In this document: piece by piece, positions 11,441 to 19,766 of the stretch
How positions within the stretch are numbered: position 1 is the first letter of the stretch
Layout of the letters: the number at the start of each line of letters is the position of its first letter
Assembly: GCA_024743175.1 (NCBI GenBank)
Contig: JANSXA010000003.1
Coordinates: 62,001 to 126,000, forward strand
DNA: 64,000 bases
Reading direction: 5' to 3'
DNA from: Pseudomonadaceae bacterium
GTDB taxonomy: Bacteria > Pseudomonadota > Gammaproteobacteria > Pseudomonadales > Azotimanducaceae
Notes under the pieces: model-generated
The model's input: only the letters and a program-made list of their open reading frames with translations
Told to the model about the DNA's origin: nothing
The model's database searches: none
Made by a program: the position numbers and the translations under genes

Positions 11441-12574
11441 CTAGGCCGGGACTTTGTCTAATGGTAAATCGTAACATTCGATAATGTTGTCGCGCATAAT
11501 CCAGCGCTGCTGCTCGGCGGTTAGTCCGGATGCGTGCTTGGCCAGCATTTCCTGGGACCAGGGCCACGTTGCGTCACTGTGCGGAAAGTCGTTGGCCCAG
11601 ACCAGGCGCTTTGGATTCATCAGGTTGGCCACTTTAAAGGCTACCCAATCGTCCTGAAAGGTCAGCCAGACGTTCGAGTTGAGGTAGTCGCTCGGCATTT
11701 TCTCCAGGTTTTTGCCGCCACCCAGCCAGATGGCATGGCGTTCGTAGGCATGATCCATACGGTACGCATAGTGCGGTAGCCATCCGGCGTCAGCCTCGGC
11801 GGCGATAAACTTCAGGTTGGGATGTCTGTCGAAAACGCCACCCAGCACAAAAACGCCCATCACGTCCTGAACGCTGCGAATAATGCCTAGAAAACCGTTG
11901 GTTTTGTTGCCGCGCACTTTAGCGCTACTGCTGCGCGACGTGAGGATATGGAACGACAGGGGCATGTTAAGATCTACGGCGCATTCCCACAACGGATCGT
12001 AGATTGCATGATCGTAGTCTTCGTCCTGCGGTTCACCGGGCATCATCATGCCGACAAAACCTTTCTTCTTACAGTCCTCGAAATCCGCAATCATCTGTTC
12101 TACCGAGCTGCCCGAAGTCTGTCCAAGGCCAAACAGGCGCCCAGCGGGTGCATCCTCGACGTAAGCTGTCAGCCAATTGTTGTAAGCGTGCATGCAAGCG
12201 GTCTTATAGTCGTAGTCTTCATGGTTGCACAACACCATACCCACAGACGGATACAGAATCTCTGCAACAACGCCGTCACGCTCCTGGTCCGCAACGCGAT
12301 ATTTTGCGTTGGACCCGCTCTTGTGAAGCTGATCAAAAGTACACCCTTCACGCCGCTGGCCCAATTCTTCTGCTGACAGTCCTGCTGCGGCGACCAACCC
12401 CAGTGGAATAGTCGACTTCATACCGGGAATGACGTAAATATCGTTGCCAAGCTTATCCCTCTCTATAGTTGGCGCCCGATCGCGGTATTTTGGACTAATG
12501 TACTTTGCATAACAGTCAGCGGGTTCGACAATGTGAGAATCCGCAGAAATAAGTCCAAAACCCAGATTACTCAT
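11441..12574 (-). CDS. Amidohydrolase 2 family metal-dependent hydrolase or decarboxylase
   Basis: A 377-residue TIM-barrel enzyme of the amidohydrolase-related family (PF04909 type). Metal-site signatures are ADSHIVEP near the N-terminus, FHILTSR mid-protein and WANDFPHSDATWP near the C-terminus. Members include ACMSD-like decarboxylases and cyclic-diketone or lactone hydrolases. ATG 12574 is the start because operator 6 (12617-12630) would fall inside a longer frame. A close paralogue lies at 25693-26832. Its role is probably C-C or ester cleavage in the pathway; substrate unknown. Confidence 0.88.
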   Translation of the reverse strand: MSNLGFGLISADSHIVEPADCYAKYISPKYRDRAPTIERDKLGNDIYVIPGMKSTIPLGLVAAAGLSAEELGQRREGCTFDQLHKSGSNAKYRVADQERDGVVAEILYPSVGMVLCNHEDYDYKTACMHAYNNWLTAYVEDAPAGRLFGLGQTSGSSVEQMIADFEDCKKKGFVGMMMPGEPQDEDYDHAIYDPLWECAVDLNMPLSFHILTSRSSSAKVRGNKTNGFLGIIRSVQDVMGVFVLGGVFDRHPNLKFIAAEADAGWLPHYAYRMDHAYERHAIWLGGGKNLEKMPSDYLNSNVWLTFQDDWVAFKVANLMNPKRLVWANDFPHSDATWPWSQEMLAKHASGLTAEQQRWIMRDNIIECYDLPLDKVPA

Positions 12575-12616
12575 AAAAATTCCCTCAGCGCCCTGATCGG
12601 CGCAATAAATTGAATC

Positions 12617-12630
12617 ATAAGTATACTTAC
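12617..12630. promoter_or_regulatory. Regulon operator 6 (ATAAGTATACTTAC)
   Basis: 13 of 14 matches to the consensus, with a perfect core AAGTATACTT. Located 43 bases upstream of the amidohydrolase start at 12574. Confidence 0.66.
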
Positions 12631-12692
12631 GGCTCGAAATTGGGCAAGGGAGAGAGTCACGCATCACTGCAGCCGGCAACGGGCAGCGTTTG

Positions 12693-13556
12693 TCAGGGAT
12701 CAGAGTCCTGCGCTTTGAACCAGTACTCACCGCCCGTTGCAACGATCTTGCCCGCCGTAGGCGGAGCAAAATGTGTACCCAGGATGAGCGTTTCGTCGCC
12801 GTAGGCCTGTATGAAGTCGCGGCGGGTTCTTTCCGCGACATCTGACTGCACATCTGCGATGTCCTGCCAGCCGGGCTTGGCGAACTGCACCGGGTGGTGA
12901 AACAGATCCCCGGTGATAATGGCGCGCTCGCCGTTGGATTCGATCAAGACGCTGATATGACCGGGCGTGTGTCCCGGGGTAGGCACAACCCTGACTTGTT
13001 CAGTAATCACGTGGTCGGTTTCGATTAATTCAACCAGGTCTGATTCGATGATGGGGACAATGGAGTCGCTTTTTGCTTCGGCACCGAACGGGTCTTCCTC
13101 GTGCTCCCAGAAATGCCACTCCTCGCGTCCGATCAGATATTTTGCATTAGGAAATGTGGGTACCCAGGCTCCCTCAACCAGCATGGTGTTCCAGCCGACA
13201 TGATCGACGTGCAGGTGAGTGCAGAGGACGACGTCGACTGCTTCGCGTGCGGCTCCGACTGTGGTCAGGTCCGATAAAAAGCTGCTTTGTCTCTGATTCC
13301 AGTCAGGCATGGCCCGTGGTTTATCGTTGCCGATGCAGGTGTCTACGACGATGGTGGTATCGTCAGACTGGATTACGAAAGTGTGAATGCTCAATGGCAC
13401 TGTTGTATCGGAATTGAGAAAATGTGGCTTGAGCCAGCTGGCGAAGGGTGCCAGATTTTCAGGCGTCGCTTCGGGTATGAGAAATGCCAGGTCGATATTC
13501 TGCATGACGTCTACAACCCGCGTGATGCTAACGTGACCGATTTGCCATCTTTGCAC
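12693..13556 (-). CDS. Metallo-beta-lactamase-fold hydrolase
   Basis: A 287-residue metallo-beta-lactamase-fold enzyme with the metal motif THLHVDHVGWN and the third-histidine region TPGHTPGHIS, then ITGDLFHHPVQ. Overall layout resembles N-acyl-homoserine-lactone lactonases and related lactonases, so lactone opening after a BVMO is a reasonable guess. The start is GTG 13556, seven bases after an AGGAGA site. It has its own operator about 130 bases upstream (13686-13699). Confidence 0.88.
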   Translation of the reverse strand: MQRWQIGHVSITRVVDVMQNIDLAFLIPEATPENLAPFASWLKPHFLNSDTTVPLSIHTFVIQSDDTTIVVDTCIGNDKPRAMPDWNQRQSSFLSDLTTVGAAREAVDVVLCTHLHVDHVGWNTMLVEGAWVPTFPNAKYLIGREEWHFWEHEEDPFGAEAKSDSIVPIIESDLVELIETDHVITEQVRVVPTPGHTPGHISVLIESNGERAIITGDLFHHPVQFAKPGWQDIADVQSDVAERTRRDFIQAYGDETLILGTHFAPPTAGKIVATGGEYWFKAQDSDP

Positions 13557-13685
13557 GCTCCAGTCTCCTTTTCGTTCGATGATTCAATGCATGGATCCCA
13601 ACAGGGTGTGGTCACTCAATCGAGTTGTCACCCATGGCATGAGTGGTCCGGCGTAGTCCAACACGATTCTCTAACAAGCTAAATT

Positions 13686-13699
13686 GTAAGTAAACTTAT
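13686..13699. promoter_or_regulatory. Regulon operator 7 (GTAAGTAAACTTAT)
   Basis: 12 of 14 matches to the consensus. Lies in the gap between the TetR gene end (13728) and the metallo-hydrolase start (13556); both are on the minus strand, so it most likely controls the hydrolase. Confidence 0.58.
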
Positions 13700-13727
13700 T
13701 ATTTTGGCGTGTATTTGACCAGATTCG

Positions 13728-14351
13728 TCACGCAGAGGCATTCTTTAGTGGGCGAGAGGAACCGATACCGTGAAAGAGCATGCGGCAGACTTGTTGCGCG
13801 ATGGCCTCGATAGACGTTTTGTCGGGTTGGTACCACTCGACCGACCAGTTTAAAGCGCCCATGAGCAACATTCGTAACAGGGCGAGATCAATGTCTGCGG
13901 CCAGTGCGCCTTCTTGTTGCGCCTGGCGCAGAATTTTCCGCCATAGATCAGCATAGGCTTTGCGTAGTTTGATGTGGTGCTGATGTACTTCGTCCGGCAC
14001 TTGACCAAAATTACGAATGTTGGTCGAGGTGTAGTCGCCATTCTTCAACAGCAGAATCAGATGTGCATGCACAGCACTCAGGATTCTCTGTTCGGCGGAT
14101 ACATCTGCCGCAAGTTCCTTTTGACTTTTAAGCACGCCAGCGTGGACTTCGCGAATACCCTTATCCAGCACTTCTTCCATGAGTTTTGCTTTGGATTCAA
14201 AATGATAATACAAGCTTCCTGTTTGCATATCCGCTGCTTCGGCAATGTCCTTTAACGTCGTAGCAGCGTAGCCCCGAAGGCGAAAAGTGAGTGCCGCTGC
14301 GTCAAGTATTTTTGCGCGGGTACGGGCCGACTTGGTATTGCTTCCGGTCAT
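13728..14351 (-). CDS. TetR family transcriptional regulator
   Basis: A 207-residue regulator. The N-terminal helix-turn-helix has TTLKDIAEAADMQTGSLYYHF at about residues 31-51, and the helical C-terminal ligand domain ends with MLLMGALNWSVEWY, as in TetR repressors of acyl-CoA or aromatic catabolism. It is divergent from the BadI-like operon, the usual arrangement for a local repressor. It is also the only TetR gene in the window and so a candidate binder of the nine shared operators, although no good copy of that palindrome is seen in its own promoter. Confidence 0.93.
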   Translation of the reverse strand: MTGSNTKSARTRAKILDAAALTFRLRGYAATTLKDIAEAADMQTGSLYYHFESKAKLMEEVLDKGIREVHAGVLKSQKELAADVSAEQRILSAVHAHLILLLKNGDYTSTNIRNFGQVPDEVHQHHIKLRKAYADLWRKILRQAQQEGALAADIDLALLRMLLMGALNWSVEWYQPDKTSIEAIAQQVCRMLFHGIGSSRPLKNASA

Positions 14352-14362
14352 TCAGTTATGGC

Positions 14363-14403
14363 CACTAATATATCCTTGCCTAAGATCTGAAATCTAATTA
14401 GTG
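14363..14403. promoter_or_regulatory. Candidate operator: inverted CACTAAT / ATTAGTG
   Basis: CACTAAT (14363-14369) and its inverse ATTAGTG (14397-14403) flank a 27-base A/T-rich spacer in the divergent gap between the TetR gene and the BadI-like gene. It could be the regulator's own site and differs from the GTAAGTATACTTAC operators. No functional evidence beyond position and symmetry. Confidence 0.3.
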
Positions 14404-14432
14404 TTAGAAAAAATGTCCAGCACCAAGTCGTT

Positions 14433-14462
14433 GCGCAGAAGGGCAGTGCGCAGAAAGGCAGT
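14433..14462 (+). repeat. Two tandem 15-bp copies of GCGCAGAARGGCAGT
   Basis: Direct repeat at 14433-14447 and 14448-14462 differing at one base, in the leader just before the ribosome site of the BadI-like gene. Probably a small duplication; a regulatory role is possible but unsupported. Confidence 0.6.
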
Positions 14463-14499
14463 GCTGAGTATGAGACCAGATGGTTAACCAGGGGGATTG

Positions 14500-15291
14500 A
14501 TGGATTACACAGATATACTGCATGAAGAGCGTGAGGGTGTTGCAACCATCACCATTAATCGGCCGGAGGTATACAACGCCTTTCGTCCACGGACTTGTGT
14601 CGAATTGATCAACGCGTTTCTAGACGCAGGATGGAATTCTGATATCGGCGCTATTGTGTTAACCGGAGCCGGTCCAAAGGCATTCTGCACAGGCGGTGAC
14701 CAATCTGATCATGATGGCTCCTATGGTGACAAAGACGCGCGCGGCACCATCGGTATGCCAGTTGAGGAACTTCACTCGGTACTGCGAGATGTGCCGAAAC
14801 CTGTTATTGCTAAAGTGCGAGGCTACGCGATTGGTGGCGGCAATGTTCTCGCGACCATTTGCGATATGACGCTTGCCGCGGACAGCGCGATCTTTGGACA
14901 GGTCGGTCCAAAGATGGGTTCAGTTGATCCCGGGTTCGGCACTGCCTACCTGGCTCGGGTTGTTGGGGAGAAGAAAGCGCGGGAAATCTGGTATATGTGC
15001 CGTCGCTATTCAGCGACTGAGGCGCTTGAAATGGGCCTAGTGAATGCCATTTTTCCTGAAGAAGAGCTGGACGCTGCAGTGGATGCCTGGTGTGCGGAAC
15101 TTGTGGAGCGCAGTCCTACGGCAATTGCCATAGCGAAGCGTTCTTTTAACGCGGATAGCGATAACATACGCGGTATTGGTGGATTAGGTATGCAGGCGCT
15201 GAAACTCTATTACGATACAGCTGAGTCGAAAGAGGGTGTGCAAGCGTTGAACGAAAAACGGCCCCCTGAATTTCGCAAGCACCTTTCCTGA
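14500..15291 (+). CDS. badI: 2-ketocyclohexanecarboxyl-CoA hydrolase (BadI-like)
   Basis: A 263-residue crotonase-fold protein. The stretches FCTGGDQSDHDG, GYAIGGGNVLATICD, GQVGPKMGSVDPGFGTAYL and KKAREIWYMCRRYSA match what I recall of Rhodopseudomonas BadI, which cleaves the ring of 2-ketocyclohexanecarboxyl-CoA to pimeloyl-CoA; MenB-type enzymes are the nearest alternative. ATG 14500 follows a GGGGGA site. It heads a tight plus-strand operon with the AliB-like dehydrogenase, a Rieske oxygenase, a hydratase and a BadH-like dehydrogenase, which supports the assignment. The divergent TetR gene probably regulates it. Confidence 0.85.
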   Translation: MDYTDILHEEREGVATITINRPEVYNAFRPRTCVELINAFLDAGWNSDIGAIVLTGAGPKAFCTGGDQSDHDGSYGDKDARGTIGMPVEELHSVLRDVPKPVIAKVRGYAIGGGNVLATICDMTLAADSAIFGQVGPKMGSVDPGFGTAYLARVVGEKKAREIWYMCRRYSATEALEMGLVNAIFPEEELDAAVDAWCAELVERSPTAIAIAKRSFNADSDNIRGIGGLGMQALKLYYDTAESKEGVQALNEKRPPEFRKHLS

Positions 15292-15300
15292 GCGCCTGGC

Positions 15301-16458
15301 GTGGATTTTTCCTTTTCCGAAGAACAAGACGCGATTCGCGATACCGTGCGCAGATTTGCCCAGGAACGGTTGGCGCCTGCCTATCACCAACGTGAAGTCG
15401 AGGGCAAAGTGTCTCGGGAGCTGGTACTTGAAATGGGCCAGCTGGGCTTGATTGGGGCAGACTTACCTGAAACATCAGGTGGTCCTGGATTGAGCAGTTT
15501 GACCGCTGGGATTATCGTGGAAGAAATTTCTCGCGGTGACATTAACGTCGGCTACGTGCAGTTGCTGGCTTCACTCATGGGATCGATCATTGCGACGCAC
15601 GCGACCCCGGAGATTGCGCAACTTGCGGTACCCAGAATATGTTCAGGCGAATCGATTGTTGCTCTGGGTCTGACCGAGCCTCGCGGTGGGTCGGATGCCG
15701 CGCACTTAACGGTGCGGGCGGACAAACAAGGTGATGTCTATGTCATTTCCGGTGAGAAGACTTCGATTTCAATGGTCAATCAGGCAGATCATATTCTTTT
15801 GTTGGCGCGTACCAATCAGAGCAAGGACGGCGCCGGTGGGGTGTCAGCATTTTTTGTACCCATGGACAAAGCCGGGATTTCGTACGCTTGCTTTGACGAT
15901 GTAGGCTCAAAAGCAGTCGGTCGGGGTTCGGTACATTTTGACAACGTTGAAATAGAACCTGAATATCTCGTTGGAGAACAGGGCAAGGGATTTGCGCAAG
16001 TGATGCAGGGTTTTGACTATTCCCGGGCGCTCATAGGCTTACAGGTGCTGGGCCCTGCCTTGCAGTCACTGGAGGAGACCTGGGCGTACAGTACACAACG
16101 CGAAGCGTTTGGAAATCCAATCGCGAAATACCAGGGAGTGACCGAGCCTCTTGCCGAGAGCGAAACGTTACTCGAAGCTGCACGTTTGCTCTGTTACAAA
16201 ACCTTATGGCTTCGTGACAACAACTTGCCGCATACGGCTGAAGCAGCGATGTGCAAATGGTGGGCGCCGGAAACCGCATTTAAGGCGATTCATCGTTGCT
16301 TGTTGACCCACGGGCACAGCGGCTACAGCACCGACCTGCCTCACCAGCAACGCCTGCGCGATGTGATGGGTTTGCAGATTGGTGATGGCACACAACAAAT
16401 TCAGAAGATGATTATCGCGCGAGAAAAAGTGGGTCGGGTTGCGGTGCCCTATGCGTGA
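15301..16458 (+). CDS. aliB: Cyclohexanecarboxyl-CoA dehydrogenase-like (AliB/BadJ type)
   Basis: A 385-residue acyl-CoA dehydrogenase with full three-domain layout: FAD/substrate motif LTEPRGGSDAAHL, middle motif GSKAVGRGSVHFDNVEIEPE, and C-terminal LTHGHSGYSTDLPHQQRLRD followed by GLQIGDGTQQIQKM. The phrase MQGFDYSRALIGLQ and the HGHSGYS region fit cyclohexanecarboxyl-CoA dehydrogenases, which introduce the first ring double bond. GTG start 15301, nine bases after the BadI-like stop, with no strong ribosome site, suggesting coupled translation. The CoA ligase (AliA) normally found nearby is absent from this window. Confidence 0.82.
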   Translation: MDFSFSEEQDAIRDTVRRFAQERLAPAYHQREVEGKVSRELVLEMGQLGLIGADLPETSGGPGLSSLTAGIIVEEISRGDINVGYVQLLASLMGSIIATHATPEIAQLAVPRICSGESIVALGLTEPRGGSDAAHLTVRADKQGDVYVISGEKTSISMVNQADHILLLARTNQSKDGAGGVSAFFVPMDKAGISYACFDDVGSKAVGRGSVHFDNVEIEPEYLVGEQGKGFAQVMQGFDYSRALIGLQVLGPALQSLEETWAYSTQREAFGNPIAKYQGVTEPLAESETLLEAARLLCYKTLWLRDNNLPHTAEAAMCKWWAPETAFKAIHRCLLTHGHSGYSTDLPHQQRLRDVMGLQIGDGTQQIQKMIIAREKVGRVAVPYA

Positions 16459-16479
16459 GATTAAGTAAGGTAACAAGCC

Positions 16480-17670
16480 ATGAAGCATGCTGAGCAAGTT
16501 GCGCAGGCCCGGAAACTGTTCCGCTATCTGGATGAAAAGTCGACCAGCTTGTCAGAGAACATCTATCGCAACAGCGTGTCTGATTACATCTGCGAGGACC
16601 AGGCGAAGCTGGAACAGGAATTGTTTTTCAGACGCTATCCTCTGCTGGTGGGTCTAAGTGATGAGATTCGTCAGCCTGGAGATTACCTGACAGATGACTT
16701 TTCCGGTCTGCCATTACTCGTCACGCGAGACGCAGACGGACAAGTGAAGGCGTTTATGAACGTATGCCGCCATCGCGGTTCGCGCCTGGTGGTGGGGCGG
16801 GGAAGTGGCAAAAGTAAGTTCAGTTGTCCCTATCACGCGTGGTGCTATGGACTCGATGGTGCCCTGAGTTCCATACCTTTTGACTCTGCCTTTGAAGATG
16901 TTGATCGTGCGACGCATGGCCTAAGAGCTTTGCCGGTCGTCGAAAAATACGGCATGGTCTGGGTGCTGCCGACACCTGAATCGCCTTTGAATATAGATGA
17001 ACACCTCGCCGGAATGGCGCAGGATCTGGACGCTTTCGACTTCAGTACCTACAGTCACTTCGAAACCCGCACGTTGCAGGCCAACATGAACTGGAAGCTG
17101 GTCGTAGACACATTCCTGGAAACCTATCACCTTAATGTTCTACACAAACGTACGATTGCCCCCATTCTGCATAGCAATCTCGCTACTTTCGATGCGATGG
17201 GAGATAACTTGCGGATGATTGCAGCGCGCAAAACTATCTCGTCCTTGCGCGAGGCACCGGAAGCAGAGTGGGATCTGGTCAAGCATTCAGCCATGGTGTA
17301 TGTCCTGTTCCCCAATACGGTAGTGGTACAACAGGGGGATCATCTGGAAACCTGGCGTGTCTATCCAGATGGCAGGCCGAACAAGTCGAAGATGCATGTT
17401 TCGTTGTACACACCAGAACCAGCTGTAACAGAAAAAGCAAAGGCATATTGGAACAAGAACATGGATCTGTTGATGGCAACAGTCCTGGAGGAGGATTTCC
17501 CGCTGGCGCAAAACGCTCAGAAGGATTTTTCCAGTGGTGCCCAGGAGGCCATTACATTTGGACGCAATGAACCCGCCCTGGCGCACTTCCATACGCGCAT
17601 TCGTGCGGCACTTGCTCGCGCTGGTCAAGAGCAGTTGGATGCCATGGAGACTGGGGTCATCGGATTATGA
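16480..17670 (+). CDS. Rieske ring-hydroxylating oxygenase, large subunit
   Basis: A 396-residue Rieske non-haem iron oxygenase. The [2Fe-2S] ligands are in CRHRG (Cys96, His98) and CPYHAWCYG (Cys116, His119). The mononuclear iron site lies in the following domain: NWKLVVDTFLETYHLNVLH, near 200-220. No small subunit or reductase is adjacent. It sits inside a cyclohexanecarboxyl-CoA operon between the dehydrogenase and the hydratase, and its stop overlaps the next start (ATGA), so it belongs to this pathway. That placement is unusual; it may hydroxylate the ring or a ring substituent before or during CoA-dependent degradation. Confidence 0.9.
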   Translation: MKHAEQVAQARKLFRYLDEKSTSLSENIYRNSVSDYICEDQAKLEQELFFRRYPLLVGLSDEIRQPGDYLTDDFSGLPLLVTRDADGQVKAFMNVCRHRGSRLVVGRGSGKSKFSCPYHAWCYGLDGALSSIPFDSAFEDVDRATHGLRALPVVEKYGMVWVLPTPESPLNIDEHLAGMAQDLDAFDFSTYSHFETRTLQANMNWKLVVDTFLETYHLNVLHKRTIAPILHSNLATFDAMGDNLRMIAARKTISSLREAPEAEWDLVKHSAMVYVLFPNTVVVQQGDHLETWRVYPDGRPNKSKMHVSLYTPEPAVTEKAKAYWNKNMDLLMATVLEEDFPLAQNAQKDFSSGAQEAITFGRNEPALAHFHTRIRAALARAGQEQLDAMETGVIGL

Positions 17671-18425
17671 GGTTGCACAGCGTCGAATACGAAATCAAGG
17701 GTGCTGTGGCGTTGGTGACTCTGGATGAGCCAGCTAAATTGAATGCCCTGAGTGTTGGGATTCGCGAAGGCTTGACCGAGGCGCTGACGACAGCGGACGA
17801 TGATCCGCAAGTTCGGGTGGTGGTGATTACGGGTGCAGGTGAAAGGGCATTTTGCGCGGGCGCCGATATCAGTGGATTTGAGTTCAGTACGGTTTATGCC
17901 AAAAACTTTATGAATGAAGTGATCGATGTCCTGGCGGCACCGGAAAATATCTCGAAACCAGTCATTGCTGCGGTAAATGGCTTGGCGCTTGGCGGTGGCT
18001 GCGAAATAGCCATTGCCTGCGATTTTGTTATTGCCTCCGAGCAGGCACAGTTTGGCGTGCCGGAAATCAAGCTTGGGTTGCTGCCTGGTTTCGCCATTGT
18101 GCGACTCAATGCATTAGTTGGGCGTCAGATGGCAAAGTATCTCACCATGCTTGGCGAGCCCATTTCTGCTCATGAGGCACATGAGTTGGGACTCGTGCTG
18201 AGAATCGTACCGCACGATCAACTATTGCAGCGCGCGTTTGAACTTGCCGAAAAGTTGGCAAATCAGCCGCAAATGGCGATTCGTTACGCGAAAGAGATAT
18301 TCAATCGAGAACTGGGTGGGAGCGATATCAATTATGCAAAAAGCGTGATGCCCTTTTTATTTCTTGACGATGATGCACGAGAAGGAGTGGCTGCTTTTCG
18401 TGAGAAACGCGAACCCAGATTTTGA
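17667..18425 (+). CDS. Enoyl-CoA hydratase/isomerase family protein, candidate ring hydratase (BadK position)
   Basis: A 252-residue crotonase-fold protein with oxyanion motifs AFCAGADISG and GLALGGGCEIAIACD and the acid-bearing segment FGVPEIKLGLLPG. The usual GAGGTQR loop is replaced by GFAIVR, and the second glutamate typical of hydratases is not evident, so the reaction may differ from simple hydration. By position it would hydrate cyclohexene-carboxyl-CoA between the AliB-like and BadH-like steps. Its ATG overlaps the Rieske gene stop. Confidence 0.82.
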   Translation: MRLHSVEYEIKGAVALVTLDEPAKLNALSVGIREGLTEALTTADDDPQVRVVVITGAGERAFCAGADISGFEFSTVYAKNFMNEVIDVLAAPENISKPVIAAVNGLALGGGCEIAIACDFVIASEQAQFGVPEIKLGLLPGFAIVRLNALVGRQMAKYLTMLGEPISAHEAHELGLVLRIVPHDQLLQRAFELAEKLANQPQMAIRYAKEIFNRELGGSDINYAKSVMPFLFLDDDAREGVAAFREKREPRF

Positions 18426-18475
18426 ATTTGTCAGGGACGGATACATGTTACGCGTATTGAATGGGGAGGTGGGCC

Positions 18476-19273
18476 TTGGACCTTGGTTTTAGCAGAAAAT
18501 CTGTCGTAATTACCGGCGGGGCTTCCAATATTGGCCGCGCGATATCATTGGGTTTTGCGCGTGAAGGCGCAAATATCACGATCGCTGAAATTGATCTTAA
18601 GCAAGCTGAAACTGTGGCAGAAGAAGCGCGCACAGCGGGCGCAGGTTCCGTACAGATTGTATCGTGTGATGTGACAGATATTGTGCAGGTAGAGGCATTG
18701 TTTGCTGCGGCAAACACTGCGCATGGTGCCGTCGATGTGCTTGTTAATAACGTCGGATGGGATGACCTTATGTTTTTTACCCAGACAACACCCGAATTGT
18801 GGCAGAAAATAATACAGGTCAACTTCGTAGGGGTTCTGAACTGTACGCGTACAGCATTGACAGAGATGTTAGCCAACAAGAATGGCAGTATTGTGTCAAT
18901 AAGCTCTGATGCAAGTCGTCAGGGAGAGTCCCGCGAGGCGGTATATGGGGGCATGAAAGCAGCCGTTAACAGCTTTATGAAGACCATCGCAAAGGAGAAC
19001 GGTCGTTTTGGCGTGCGATGTAATGTGGTGTGTCCGGGCGTAACCATACCTGAGGAGACTGGTGAGGTCGGCGTTAACAGTATGTGGGCAGACAAAGACG
19101 CCATGTTTACTGAAGATCAAATTGCCACAATTGCAAAGTCGCTGCCTTTACGAAAGTTAGGCAGGCCTGAAGATGTGGCTAACGCAGTACTGTTTCTTGC
19201 GTCAAATGAAGTTGCGGGCCATGTGACCGGGCAGGTCCTGAGTGTCAGCGGCGGCTATTCCATGATTGGATGA
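18476..19273 (+). CDS. badH: SDR, 2-hydroxycyclohexanecarboxyl-CoA dehydrogenase-like (BadH type)
   Basis: A 265-residue short-chain dehydrogenase with NAD motif TGGASNIGR near residue 14, NNVGW, and catalytic Ser and YGGMK (YxxxK). The segments VNNVGWDDLMFFTQT, ISSDASRQGESREAVYGG and QVLSVSGGYSM resemble BadH, which oxidises 2-hydroxycyclohexanecarboxyl-CoA to the keto form that BadI opens. The start is taken as TTG 18476 because GGGGAGG lies just upstream and the protein then begins MDLGFSRKSVVITGG; a GTG or ATG further up would lack spacing. Last intact gene of the ring-degradation operon. Confidence 0.75.
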   Translation: MDLGFSRKSVVITGGASNIGRAISLGFAREGANITIAEIDLKQAETVAEEARTAGAGSVQIVSCDVTDIVQVEALFAAANTAHGAVDVLVNNVGWDDLMFFTQTTPELWQKIIQVNFVGVLNCTRTALTEMLANKNGSIVSISSDASRQGESREAVYGGMKAAVNSFMKTIAKENGRFGVRCNVVCPGVTIPEETGEVGVNSMWADKDAMFTEDQIATIAKSLPLRKLGRPEDVANAVLFLASNEVAGHVTGQVLSVSGGYSMIG

Positions 19274-19518
19274 TCTGGCGCCCGGGTGGTCCGATTCCAG
19301 ATGAAACGACGGTCCTGAGTTTTTGTCATTTTCTGGGAGCATACGTATTGGGCGTAAGCTGTTTGCCGATATTAATAGCCCCTTGGACAAGCAGGGGTGA
19401 AGTTGCGGGAAGGCGCCAGACAAGAAAAGAGAAATCAGGCGCTGATTTCAAGCTGGACTTTCATATGCTTGACGCCACCAATGAATCCAGAGCGAAGTCG
19501 TTGTGCTTCTTCTACTAA

Positions 19519-19752
19519 TTCGATGTGTTTGGCGAGTTTGGGGCGCTCTACGATGAGTCTTTGTATCAAGACAAACGAAATTGGCAGAAAGGATTTCTGA
19601 GTTCTTTTGTAGGCATCACTGGGGGCGGCTCTGCTAACATACCGAAAAGTATTATCAGTGAACGAGGGCTTGGCATGCTGCGCGAACCCCTTGTCAAATA
19701 CGAAGATGGCCAGTGGAAACTGCCCGCGAAGAAAGACCAAGACAGGCGATAG
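19519..19752 (+). pseudogene. C-terminal remnant of an acyl-CoA dehydrogenase
   Basis: About 77 codons in frame to TAG 19752 read as the end of an acyl-CoA dehydrogenase: [40 protein letters not shown]. The last part corresponds to the C-terminal FAD/CoA motif of that family. Upstream, the same frame is closed by TAA 19516-19518, and the preceding 245 bases encode nothing like the missing N-terminal and middle domains. The gene therefore seems to have lost about 300 residues by deletion. The downstream thiolase gene is intact. Confidence 0.65.
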
Positions 19753-19766
19753 CTGAAGGAGGTGAA

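Noticed and set aside
12575-12853. N-terminal extension of the first amidohydrolase
   Set aside because: It spans operator 6 and overlaps the metallo-hydrolase gene end; the family start MSNLGFGLISADSH is at 12574.
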